The notes under the pieces: model-generated | The model's input: the letters and a program-made list of their open reading frames with translations, nothing else | What the model was told of the DNA's origin: nothing | Databases searched by the model: none | Made by a program: the position numbers and the translations under genes | Part shown: one piece after another, positions 45,581-53,132 of the stretch | Layout: each line of letters starts with the position of its first letter | How positions within the stretch are numbered: position 1 is the stretch's first letter | Origin: Flagellimonas flava | Lineage (GTDB): Bacteria > Bacteroidota > Bacteroidia > Flavobacteriales > Flavobacteriaceae | Assembly (NCBI RefSeq): GCF_900129665.1 | Contig: NZ_FQWL01000006.1 | Span: 91,115 to 155,114 of the forward strand | Reading direction: 5' to 3' | Length of the DNA stretch: 64,000 bases

Positions 45581-46011
45581 CTGTCAATTGAAACTCCTTG
45601 CTGCTTATTATTCTCAAAGTGCACATTAAAATAATAATACGGGCTTTCCTTTTGTTCGAATGACAATTCAAATCCATTTTCGTTGGATGTAATTGTCTTG
45701 ACTTCCAATTGTTCACCTAAAGATGTGAACATCATATCGGCATTGTTATATTCCTTGCTTATGGCAATTGAAGATTCAGATTTCAGTAAATCTTCATTAG
45801 CCAAGGCGTTCAAGACAATCTGTTTCTGATTTTGCGATAGATTTTCACGACTTCCATCCATTAGAAGTTCGATAGTGACTCCGAATAATACGGCGCTGCC
45901 AATCCAAGTGACATTCTCTCCTTTAATGTAATCGCTGTCAAACTTTCCCAATTCAGAATCGACTAACTCGAGACTGGTATGGCCACCAAATAGTTTTTTA
46001 AAAAATCCCAT
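45577..46011 (-). CDS. Small cytoplasmic protein, unknown (cassette)
   Basis: Not recognised. 144 residues, starting MGFFKKLFGGHTSLEL, with no signal or membrane segment after the amphipathic start. The rest is acidic alpha/beta. The ATG is one base after repeat c and the stop codon is supplied by repeat b, so the whole cassette is hardly more than the gene itself, which argues that these repeats are real cassette borders. Confidence 0.65.
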   Translation of the reverse strand: MGFFKKLFGGHTSLELVDSELGKFDSDYIKGENVTWIGSAVLFGVTIELLMDGSRENLSQNQKQIVLNALANEDLLKSESSIAISKEYNNADMMFTSLGEQLEVKTITSNENGFELSFEQKESPYYYFNVHFENNKQQGVSIDS

Positions 46012-46012
46012 T

Positions 46013-46032
46013 ATCGTTTATTTGAACTTTAG
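46013..46032 (-). repeat. Cassette-junction repeat c
   Basis: Minus-strand CTAAAGTTCAAATAAACGAT. It contains the stop codon of the serine hydrolase (46029-46031) and ends one base before the ATG of the next gene, leaving no room for any larger structured recombination site. Confidence 0.85.
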
Positions 46033-47123
46033 TTATAATCCTCCTTCTCAAAGTAATTCCACAAATCATTTCCAAGTACCCCACCATTATCTGAGTTGGT
46101 AAATATGACGTATCCCCAGTCTTTTTCAATGTCCAATAAAAACCAACTGGTAAAACCTTCATTGTTTCCATCATGGATAAATACTGTGCTGTATTTCCCG
46201 TCTGGATTAAGGAATCCTAAAGTATAATAAATATTCATCCCTGAACTTGTCGTAGCGGTTTTAGAGTGGTGCTTAAATAACTCTTTGTAGCTTTCTTTAG
46301 ACAGTAATTGCCCATGCATTACTGTAATCATCCATTTCGAAAAATCGAGAGCTTCGGTATGCATTGAAGCCGGAGCTATGAACTTACTTTTGTCTTTTTT
46401 ATACCAATAACTATTCTCCCAATCAATTCTATTACCCTTCTCATTGTAAGGCTCAGCTTTACTTGACATGGTTTTTGATGTTGGAACGAATGTAGAATTA
46501 ACCATGCCCAATGGTTTAGCGACTTTGTTCTGAAATGAGTTCTCAAGTCCAGACCAATCTGTTTTTTCAATATGTTTTAAGACCATCGCCAGATATTGGT
46601 ACCCCTCTCCTGAATATTCGTAGTCGGTACCTGGTTCGAATTTGATTTTCAATTTACCATCAGGTTCGTTCTCCCGCCAATTTGGAAATCCTGATCTATG
46701 ACTCAAAACCATTCTGGCCGTTATTTGCTTATACCTTTGGTCGGACTCAATATCTGGATAAGGCAAATACTTGTATAATGGTCTATCTAGATCCAATACC
46801 CCCTGTTCAACATAACTCATCACAAAAAATGCAAAAACAGATTTTGATAACGATGCCGCTTCAAATATGGTTTTGTCCGTAACTAGTTTTTTTTCTTCCT
46901 TATTGGAATAGCCAAATGTGTTATGGTAAACTACCTGTCCTTCATTGATCAGCGCGAAAGACAATCCTGGGATGTTCAATTGATTTCTTTTTGATTCAAT
47001 ATAATTATGCAAGGAGTCCCCGGGCACAGCTATTCCTATGTATGATTTTAAGTCCGGATTGTTCTGGGAAGAACAACTGGCAAAAGTGAGCAAAACAAGA
47101 AGTCTGTAAATCTTAAGCTGCAT
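46029..47123 (-). CDS. Beta-lactamase-family serine hydrolase lipoprotein (cassette)
   Basis: A ~364-residue exported enzyme of the class C beta-lactamase/DD-peptidase fold. The lipobox FASC is at the end of a short signal. The catalytic Ser-x-x-Lys is in AASLSKSVF, the Tyr-Ser motif in YSGEGYQYL, and the third-box His-Asp region in FIHDGNNEGF. Similar proteins are esterases or peptide hydrolases. I chose the ATG at 47123; a GTG at 47135 adds four residues. It is bounded by repeats h and c, with its stop codon inside c. Confidence 0.82.
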   Translation of the reverse strand: MQLKIYRLLVLLTFASCSSQNNPDLKSYIGIAVPGDSLHNYIESKRNQLNIPGLSFALINEGQVVYHNTFGYSNKEEKKLVTDKTIFEAASLSKSVFAFFVMSYVEQGVLDLDRPLYKYLPYPDIESDQRYKQITARMVLSHRSGFPNWRENEPDGKLKIKFEPGTDYEYSGEGYQYLAMVLKHIEKTDWSGLENSFQNKVAKPLGMVNSTFVPTSKTMSSKAEPYNEKGNRIDWENSYWYKKDKSKFIAPASMHTEALDFSKWMITVMHGQLLSKESYKELFKHHSKTATTSSGMNIYYTLGFLNPDGKYSTVFIHDGNNEGFTSWFLLDIEKDWGYVIFTNSDNGGVLGNDLWNYFEKEDYN

Positions 47124-47172
47124 ATGCTTTTTCACTTTATTTTGATTTTTGTTTGACAGTTTGATGTTAGTA

Positions 47173-47192
47173 ATCCTTTAATTATACTTTAC
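47173..47192 (-). repeat. Cassette-junction repeat h (diverged)
   Basis: Minus-strand GTAAAGTATAATTAAAGGAT, a diverged copy with TAAAGT and TAAA-GAT conserved. Its TAA (47189-47191) is again the upstream gene's stop codon. Confidence 0.6.
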
Positions 47193-47665
47193 TCAAGAAA
47201 TATGTAGTCCGTGTAACCAGCTTGCGATGTTAATGGCTGTGTATACTTAGGTAAACTATCCAGAAGCATTATCTGACCTGGTCTCCACAACTTGAGGGCT
47301 GCCTCTGGAATTCCTGGCTCTCCTTCTCCTTCAATTGGAAAATAGAAATCTCGGGTTCGTTCTGAATCAAATATCAAGATATGCACATATCCGTCCTTAT
47401 TATCTCCTCTTTGACCCTTAAAAATATAGGATTCAACTCCCGGTACTTTTGTCCTAAAAGTTGGGGTCAACTGTTCTTTTGCAAATTTTTCCAACTTGTG
47501 TGGTTGAGTCTCAGGTAGCAGTTTGAGATATCTAAAACCAACTACTCGACCATCAAAATCACTATTAAGGGGTGTTAAATTGTCAGGTTTCTTTATCTTG
47601 TTAAATGATAATAAAAACAATATAAGCAGTCCTAAAGAGCCGAAAAAAAATAATTTGGTTTTCAT
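47189..47665 (-). CDS. Small secreted protein, unknown (cassette)
   Basis: Not recognised. 158 residues with an N-terminal hydrophobic segment (LFFFGSLGLLILFLLSF) that is a signal or membrane anchor. The mature part (VVGFRYLKLLPETQPHKLEKFAKEQLTPTF; DGYVHILIFDSERTRDFY) has the look of a dimeric alpha/beta-barrel (ABM-like) domain, but this is only a pattern-based guess. Start 23 bases after repeat d; stop inside repeat h. Confidence 0.65.
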   Translation of the reverse strand: MKTKLFFFGSLGLLILFLLSFNKIKKPDNLTPLNSDFDGRVVGFRYLKLLPETQPHKLEKFAKEQLTPTFRTKVPGVESYIFKGQRGDNKDGYVHILIFDSERTRDFYFPIEGEGEPGIPEAALKLWRPGQIMLLDSLPKYTQPLTSQAGYTDYIFLE

Positions 47666-47688
47666 ATTGTTGCGTTTAGTTAGTATTC

Positions 47689-47708
47689 ATCGTTTATTTG
47701 AACTTTCG
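47689..47708 (-). repeat. Cassette-junction repeat d
   Basis: Minus-strand CGAAAGTTCAAATAAACGAT, preceded by a partial duplicate (ACGAAAGTT) 12 bases upstream. It lies between the alpha/beta hydrolase stop and the next start. Confidence 0.75.
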
Positions 47709-47770
47709 TAAAACTTTCGTGTTTTATACATCTTATGTATGAACCTATTGTGTAGGGTAAGCACCTTCTC

Positions 47771-48706
47771 TTATTTCATTTTTTCATCAATAATTCGAGC
47801 GATATCATCGGCTTTGTCCAATTGGATATAGTGACCCACATTTTTCAAAATAATCAAACTATCTGTTAGCACTAAATCACTGAATTTTTGACATTCTGAC
47901 CGATATGTTTTTTTATCATCCTCACCCGTGATTATAAGCAAATCAGAAGAAATCGTATTGTATTTGCCAGATATTTTGTCCAAGTCACTAGGGTAATTAA
48001 CGGATTCCTTCGCATTGGAATAAAGCACTTTAGGTTGCAGCCATATTTGTTTTCTTTCATTTACCAGACTCTGTAAACTGGCTTTATTTTGATTGGCCAA
48101 CGAAGCTTTAATGCCATCTTCAATTGGCTGTTCAGCAATGGTATAATTTGCTATGAATGCTACTCCCTTTCCTAAAAACGGAATAGAAAGTAATTTATCG
48201 GTGTCGCTCACTTCATATGTGAACAATGGAGCATCTATAATCACATATTTTAAGCTGTCATTGTAGTGGTTTGTCATTAAGTAGGCCGCTGTGGACCCAC
48301 CATATGAATGACCAATGATCATTGGGGATTGCAAGTCCAGTTTTTTTATTATTTGCGCTACCAATTCTGCATTATCCTTCAATTGATAGTTGTAATTAGT
48401 ATGGGTACTATAGCCGTGACCTAATCGGTCAAAAGCAGTAACCCTGTACTTTTTTGCCAAAGGTTCAATAATGGGGGTCCAGTCTTCAATAGAACCGGGT
48501 GTACCGTGAATCAGAATAATATCCTTACCTTCTCCTTTTTGCAAAATTCGAATGCTATTATCACCAATTTCCAGTAGACGAAACCCACCTTGTTCCGACT
48601 CGATATATTTATTTCCAATATCCAAATATCCCAAAACCACAATGGATAATGTCAATACTATGATACCTATCCCTAGATGTTTTATTATTTTTTTTAATCT
48701 TTTCAT
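47771..48706 (-). CDS. Alpha/beta hydrolase (cassette)
   Basis: A 311-residue hydrolase with an N-terminal membrane anchor (residues 10-26). The oxyanion region is ILIHGTPGSIEDW, the nucleophile Ser lies in IIGHSYGGSTAA (near 138), Asp in LIITGEDDKK and His in NVGHYIQLD. A catalytic triad is complete. The substrate is unknown. It shares the d-e cassette interval with the metallo-hydrolase gene, without a repeat between them. Confidence 0.85.
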   Translation of the reverse strand: MKRLKKIIKHLGIGIIVLTLSIVVLGYLDIGNKYIESEQGGFRLLEIGDNSIRILQKGEGKDIILIHGTPGSIEDWTPIIEPLAKKYRVTAFDRLGHGYSTHTNYNYQLKDNAELVAQIIKKLDLQSPMIIGHSYGGSTAAYLMTNHYNDSLKYVIIDAPLFTYEVSDTDKLLSIPFLGKGVAFIANYTIAEQPIEDGIKASLANQNKASLQSLVNERKQIWLQPKVLYSNAKESVNYPSDLDKISGKYNTISSDLLIITGEDDKKTYRSECQKFSDLVLTDSLIILKNVGHYIQLDKADDIARIIDEKMK

Positions 48707-48725
48707 TCGAGTCTATATTTCTTAA

Positions 48726-48902
48726 ATGGTTGCTGAAGGTTACTATTGTAATTGGTTGCAGACCTTTTCAAATGGAACAAGCTTGTGCGAGCTGGTAAAA
48801 TGTCCACTTGACTTTATGGAAAATGATTACGGATGTTTTCACCGTACATTCACAAGACAATTAGAAATCTACCTTGATGTAAACCACTTTCATTTATCAT
48901 AA
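48726..48902 (+). CDS. Possible 58-residue Cys-containing peptide
   Basis: A short ORF on the plus strand between two minus-strand genes (ATG 48726, TAA 48900), with four Cys and many aromatic residues (GYYCNWLQTF, SLCELVKCPLDF, YGCFHRTF). It overlaps the metallo-hydrolase 3' end by 13 bases. No homolog is recognised; it may be a chance ORF or a remnant of a longer gene. Confidence 0.25.
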   Translation: MVAEGYYCNWLQTFSNGTSLCELVKCPLDFMENDYGCFHRTFTRQLEIYLDVNHFHLS

Positions 48903-49846
48903 ACCCATCTCCATCCTTTCTTGATGGTATCTACCCTACCCATCCCGGGGAAATCAAAATGAAAGGCATTAACTCTTGTGGTATCGTTGCTGGCCAAATC
49001 CAATAGCTTAGTCCTTGTTTTCTTGGCCATTTTATGCTCCATATCAAAACTGGTTCTCCAATCCAGGTGCTCCATATGTAGGGGATGTAGAAAAGCGTCC
49101 GATATGTACAGTAGGTTTTCATTATTACTGGAAATCAGCAATGCGATTTGCCCTGCGGTGTGGCCAGGTGCTTCCACTGAAACTATCCCATCAATTATCT
49201 CTTGGTAATCCCCTTTTATAAAATTGACCTTTTCATCCTGTAATGGAGAAATGTTCTTTTCCACGAAGAATTTGAACAAAGGGGGTTGTGCGACGGATTT
49301 TGAAGAATGCCAAAAGTCCCACTCCGTATGGTGCATATGAAAAGTTGCATTGGGATAATTCAATTGTCCCTTATTGGAGAAAACACCCCCTATATGGTCG
49401 GGGTGGAAGTGGGTTAATATCACATCGGTAATTCCATTCTTGGAAATTCCCTTTCTCTCCAACAGATTGCTCAATTGTCCCCTTAGCACAAATTCCTTTC
49501 CCTTGAACACTATGGGTTCATCTGAAAAGCCGATACCCGAATCAATCAGAACAGTCCTAGTATTATCTTTTAACAGTAGCGAAATGTAGGGGGATGGAAT
49601 TATGTCAGTGGTAATGTCGAATCTACTGAGTTCAGACTGGACTTCCATGGAATCCACATTGATAAAATAGTCTTTGGCCTTATACTTGAATATGAGGTCT
49701 CTAAAAACCGTACATTGGAATCTTCCTATCTTGAATTCATGAATGTTATCTTCCAATAAATCCATGATGGAACCGGGAATTATATTTAGAAATGGCAGAG
49801 TTGAGAACAGTGTGCCATTTGTTTTTAGGAAGCCTCGCCTATTCAT
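48890..49846 (-). CDS. Tat-exported metallo-beta-lactamase-fold hydrolase (cassette)
   Basis: A 318-residue protein. The N-terminus MNRRGFLKTNG carries a clear twin-arginine export motif. The metal site is complete: ILTHFHPDHIGG, the His in VEAPGHTAGQIAL, and the Asp in YISDAFLHP. The family includes quorum-quenching lactonases and other hydrolases; the substrate is not predictable. It follows repeat e by 77 bases. Confidence 0.85.
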   Translation of the reverse strand: MNRRGFLKTNGTLFSTLPFLNIIPGSIMDLLEDNIHEFKIGRFQCTVFRDLIFKYKAKDYFINVDSMEVQSELSRFDITTDIIPSPYISLLLKDNTRTVLIDSGIGFSDEPIVFKGKEFVLRGQLSNLLERKGISKNGITDVILTHFHPDHIGGVFSNKGQLNYPNATFHMHHTEWDFWHSSKSVAQPPLFKFFVEKNISPLQDEKVNFIKGDYQEIIDGIVSVEAPGHTAGQIALLISSNNENLLYISDAFLHPLHMEHLDWRTSFDMEHKMAKKTRTKLLDLASNDTTRVNAFHFDFPGMGRVDTIKKGWRWVYDK

Positions 49847-49923
49847 TCTTTCGCCAGTTTATATTTTACCCATAAGGTAAACACTTTTCCGGAGAAATGC
49901 CCTATGGGAGTATATTTCAAAGA

Positions 49924-49943
49924 ATCGTTTATTTGAACTTTAA
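49924..49943 (-). repeat. Cassette-junction repeat e
   Basis: Minus-strand TTAAAGTTCAAATAAACGAT, 53 bases after the stop codon of the SRPBCC gene. Confidence 0.8.
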
Positions 49944-49996
49944 GTATTAACTATACTTCTTGTTACAGGCATTTTTTTGGAATGTTATCAGAGAGT

Positions 49997-50440
49997 TCAT
50001 AATGAAGGATAGACTGATTCAATGGCTTGCACAAGTTTTTTAAGTCCTAGGGGGGCGCTTGTTTCTAACATTTGAATACCTTCAACAAAATCCACTGCCT
50101 TTGCACCATATAAACTAAAGTGTTGGGTAATCCTTGTACGACCTGAATCTATAGGCACGAACTCCATCTTATTAATGAACACAGCACCTTCCAATGGAAT
50201 TTCAATCACTGCAAAACACTGAGGTTCAAGCTGGGTTATTGTCCAATTGTGGGCGTCTTTCCCGGGTGTTTTTGTGGAACCTGAGGCACCTTGAACAAAT
50301 GCCCCTTCTATTTTTATCCATTCAACAGCTTTTCCCTCAAGTCGTTCCCAATTGGAGACATCAGTCCAAAATGACCATACAAATGATCTTTCGGAGTTAC
50401 ATTCAATTGAGTGTTCGAATTCCCAAATAGTTTTGTTCAT
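49997..50440 (-). CDS. SRPBCC (polyketide cyclase-like) protein (cassette)
   Basis: A 147-residue START-like protein: WEFEHSIECNSERSFVWSFWTDVSNWERLEG at the N-terminus and a long C-terminal helix (VDFVEGIQMLETSAPLGLKKLVQAIES). The fold binds hydrophobic ligands; no enzyme activity can be assigned. The ATG lies nine bases after repeat f. Confidence 0.78.
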   Translation of the reverse strand: MNKTIWEFEHSIECNSERSFVWSFWTDVSNWERLEGKAVEWIKIEGAFVQGASGSTKTPGKDAHNWTITQLEPQCFAVIEIPLEGAVFINKMEFVPIDSGRTRITQHFSLYGAKAVDFVEGIQMLETSAPLGLKKLVQAIESVYPSL

Positions 50441-50449
50441 TACTTCTTA

Positions 50450-50469
50450 TCGTTTACTATAACGGTTTA
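50450..50469 (-). repeat. Cassette-junction repeat f (diverged)
   Basis: Minus-strand AAACCGTTATAGTAAACGAT keeps GTT and TAAACGAT but differs in the middle. On its upstream side lies a GC-richer block (50470-50520, with GGCCCGCAACC on the plus strand) not found at other repeats. Confidence 0.55.
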
Positions 50470-50583
50470 TGTATGATCCGTGGCCCGCAACCTGTTCCAT
50501 ACCCCTAGGTAATGAATCAGTACATGGTGTTAAATCTCGTTACTTTAATTTCTGTTCGACAAACTCTCAATTCTTAATGATTA

Positions 50584-50775
50584 CTAATTCAGATATATCT
50601 TGATTTTCATCAATTTTGAAAACAATACGCCCGTGCCTTTATTTGGGTATGTAGTAATTTTAAATTCGGCATTCTTGGTTTCAAACTTAAATGGAATTTC
50701 AACACCCTCAATAAATACCCTTACCGGAAGTAAGTTACTTAAAACAACTACTAAACCAAATACAAGAAGTCCCAA
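50584..50775 (-). CDS. 63-residue membrane peptide, unknown (cassette)
   Basis: Not recognised. An N-terminal helix (GLLVFGLVVVLSNLLPV) and a short extracytoplasmic part rich in beta-type residues (FKFETKNAEFKITTYPNKG). It starts 13 bases after repeat g, the same spacing logic as the longer array genes, which is the main reason for accepting so short an ORF. Confidence 0.45.
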   Translation of the reverse strand: MGLLVFGLVVVLSNLLPVRVFIEGVEIPFKFETKNAEFKITTYPNKGTGVLFSKLMKIKIYLN

Positions 50776-50788
50776 TAGTATTCTGCGA

Positions 50789-50808
50789 ATCCTTTATTTG
50801 AATTTTCA
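50789..50808 (-). repeat. Cassette-junction repeat g (diverged)
   Basis: Minus-strand TGAAAATTCAAATAAAGGAT, 61 bases downstream of the recombinase stop codon. It is the first repeat of the array on the recombinase side. Confidence 0.6.
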
Positions 50809-50869
50809 TAAATGTAGGAAAATCCCATTTATCAAAAATTGGGTTTTCGGTGAAAGGATAGTAAAACAG

Positions 50870-51544
50870 TCAATTGGATTTGATTTTCCTTTTGTGCATT
50901 TTACAATATGCCTTGTCCATGTCTTGCTTCTTGTCCCAGAAAAGTGTTCCACACTCTAGGCACTTTCGCCTTCCTTGGTATGCCAGATATTTATAGAGGG
51001 TCTTTTTAGATCCAACATCAATGAGTTTCATGATTTCCTCAATACTCAGTTTATTGTCCCTGTAGTACCGTTCCGCCATTATGGCTTTGTGCAATGCCTG
51101 ATTGCTCAGACCGGGCTTCCGACCGATTTTCATCCCCCGTCGCCTTGAACTCTCCAGCCCTGCCCGTGTCCGTTCAATGATGATGTCCCTTTCCAATTGG
51201 GCAACCGAAGCGAACAGGTTGAATATGAACCTCCCGTGTGGTGATGTAGTATCAATGAAGTTTTCCTGAATGCTTTTGAAGTGGATTCCCTTTTGCTCAA
51301 AATCCTCAATGAGCTTGGTCAGATGTGAAAGGCTTCTGGCAATTCTGTCCAGTTTCCAAACCACAAGTGTATCACCCTCCCTCAAAATGGACAGCAGTTC
51401 ATCCAGTCCCTTTCGTTCTGCTTTTGCTCCTGATGATATATCCGCATAAATGTTCTTGGATTTGATTCCTTCCTTCAGAAAGGCATCCACCTGTAAATCG
51501 TGTTTTTGGGATTTTGTACTCACCCTTGCATATCCAAACTTCAT
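50870..51544 (-). CDS. Serine recombinase (resolvase/invertase family) with zinc-finger tail
   Basis: A 224-residue DNA recombinase. Catalytic Ser9 lies in YARVSTKSQ, with VVWKLDRIARS and ASVAQLERDIIIERT completing the resolvase domain (1-140) and a helix-turn-helix region at about 145-190. Unusually, the end carries CLEC-x15-CKMH, a zinc-finger-like C-x2-C...C-x2-H. It lies at the head of the repeat array, between repeats g and i, and is a candidate for the enzyme that moves the cassettes. Confidence 0.88.
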   Translation of the reverse strand: MKFGYARVSTKSQKHDLQVDAFLKEGIKSKNIYADISSGAKAERKGLDELLSILREGDTLVVWKLDRIARSLSHLTKLIEDFEQKGIHFKSIQENFIDTTSPHGRFIFNLFASVAQLERDIIIERTRAGLESSRRRGMKIGRKPGLSNQALHKAIMAERYYRDNKLSIEEIMKLIDVGSKKTLYKYLAYQGRRKCLECGTLFWDKKQDMDKAYCKMHKRKIKSN

Positions 51545-51863
51545 CTTAGGGGCAATAAAGGGTATATAAGGTAAACTATTTAAGTGTACGGAAAAAGTAA
51601 ACTCCTTATTATCAATGAACTTATGTTAGTGTAAAAGTTTAATTAAACGGTGGATTTTCTAAACTCTAATTGTCTCATAAAAAGTGAATTAACGGAACAA
51701 TCAAAAAGGATGGAAAATGGAACTGGAATTGAATTTTAAGATCTGCAATTATCTTAGTGTCGAAAAACGGCCGATTTAAAGCACTGTCGTTTGATGCAAA
51801 AGCTCTAACTTGAAAGTTTGTGGCTTTTACTACTGTATTAGCCATAAATCAATTGTTGCTATT
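51545..51863. other. Intergenic between recombinase and AraC gene
   Basis: An AT-rich stretch of about 320 bases that contains repeat i (51633-51652). It is the divergent promoter region for the recombinase and the AraC regulator. No gene or RNA is recognised in it, and no clear TAnnTTTG promoter was found. Confidence 0.5.
51633..51652 (+). repeat. Cassette-junction repeat i (inverted, perfect palindrome core)
   Basis: Plus-strand AAAAGTTTAATTAAACGGTG. The core GTTTAATTAAAC is a perfect 12-base palindrome. By its flanks it is in the opposite orientation to repeats a-h. It lies 89 bases upstream of the recombinase start and may mark the outer edge of the array. Confidence 0.5.
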
Positions 51864-52946
51864 ATGAACCTTTCCTTGAACCCTTTTCAATTCATCTTCC
51901 TATTAGGAGGAGTTCATGGGTTACTTATTTTTTTCGCTGTTATATTAAAAAAAAATCGAGGTAAAAATCGATTAATATTCAGTTTGTTTCTGCTTTCTAT
52001 CTCACTGGCCTGTATTAAAATAGCTCTTCAGGAGATTTTCCCCGTATTTTGGTCAACCTTCCCCATACCTCTTTTATTTCAGTTTGCTTGGGGCCCTCTG
52101 CTTCTCCTCTACACTCGAAGTATCCTGTATAATAAGTTTGCCAGCACCGCCTTTAATTTTAGTCTTTTTATTCCATCTTTCCTCTTTGATTTTCTATTCG
52201 TACTGGTATCTAAATTGGGAATTATTGATTTAGAATTATTCTATCAAATGAGTTTTATCATTGACATTGCTGCCGCAATTCATTTTTCCTTTTTCATATT
52301 TCAATCCATCGGTGTATTAAAATCATATCGAAAAGGATTGGAAGGATTCTATTCTAACATTTCTGAAGAAACTATCAATTGGCTTGTTTCTCTCTATATA
52401 ATTTGTGGAGTTATGCTTGTTTGTTGGTTGCTCTATATACTATCTAGCTTATATCTGTCAAGTTTTGACCTACCCTTTGCAAACCTAAAAACATACTATT
52501 TCTCTTATATATGGCTATCTGCTACCATCTATTACCTCGTATATAGATGGCATGTGGGTAGCTCTATTCAGCAGATTGACAAACCAGTCAAATCCAGAAA
52601 ATCAGTTAAGAGACTCCTCTACGACCCTAATGAGATTTTCGAGCAAGTGTCAAAGAACAAGTATTATCTAGACCCAAAGTTGACGCTTAAAAAATTAGCT
52701 AATCAAATGGAGCTTAACATAAATGACCTATCTCAGACTATTAACATAGGGCTGGGTAAAACTTTCAGTGATTTTATTAACGAGTTGCGCGTAGATGAAG
52801 TAAAACAAAAAATTCACGATCCTAAATATGCTCATCTTAACTATCTGGGCATTGCAATGGAGTCGGGTTTTAATTCCAAAGCTACATTTAATAGAGCTTT
52901 CAAAAAGTTCACTGGGGAGAACCCTACCACTTACCTAAAGAAATAA
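51864..52946 (+). CDS. Membrane-anchored AraC-family regulator
   Basis: A ~360-residue protein. Seven or so hydrophobic segments fill residues 5-235 (FQFIFLLGGVHGLLIFFAVI first), then a linker and a C-terminal AraC DNA-binding domain (LTLKKLANQMELNINDLSQTINIGLGKTFSDFINELRV; FNSKATFNRAFKKFTGENPTTYL). The 7TM-AraC layout suggests a regulator that senses an extracellular or membrane signal. The ATG at 51864 is preferred over a TTG 18 codons upstream. The CPBP protease gene follows. Confidence 0.85.
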   Translation: MNLSLNPFQFIFLLGGVHGLLIFFAVILKKNRGKNRLIFSLFLLSISLACIKIALQEIFPVFWSTFPIPLLFQFAWGPLLLLYTRSILYNKFASTAFNFSLFIPSFLFDFLFVLVSKLGIIDLELFYQMSFIIDIAAAIHFSFFIFQSIGVLKSYRKGLEGFYSNISEETINWLVSLYIICGVMLVCWLLYILSSLYLSSFDLPFANLKTYYFSYIWLSATIYYLVYRWHVGSSIQQIDKPVKSRKSVKRLLYDPNEIFEQVSKNKYYLDPKLTLKKLANQMELNINDLSQTINIGLGKTFSDFINELRVDEVKQKIHDPKYAHLNYLGIAMESGFNSKATFNRAFKKFTGENPTTYLKK

Positions 52947-53132
52947 TAGGTCTCATATTCCCATTTGAGCCGCAAGTAGTATTTATTATCATTTCATTTG
53001 GGGCAAACAAAGAACATTGTTGTCGTCGCTTAGTTGCGCAATAATCATTGTTTAACTTGAATCTATTACACCATTTTTTTGACAATGATCTTTTTGAAAA
53101 CATTGATCTAAAAAACAACTAATATATGCTCC

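Noticed and set aside
48700..48720. Repeat copy between the metallo-hydrolase and alpha/beta hydrolase
   Set aside because: About half of the positions match and most of it codes for the hydrolase N-terminus.
44677..50808. Classical integron with attC sites
   Set aside because: The repeats lack GTTRRRY/RYYYAAC ends and at repeat c there is no room for a folded attC; no IntI-type gene was seen at the array edge.
53047..53064. Sequence resembling a cassette repeat between the AraC and CPBP genes
   Set aside because: TTGTTTAACTTGAATC aligns only with gaps and both genes are on the opposite strand to the array.
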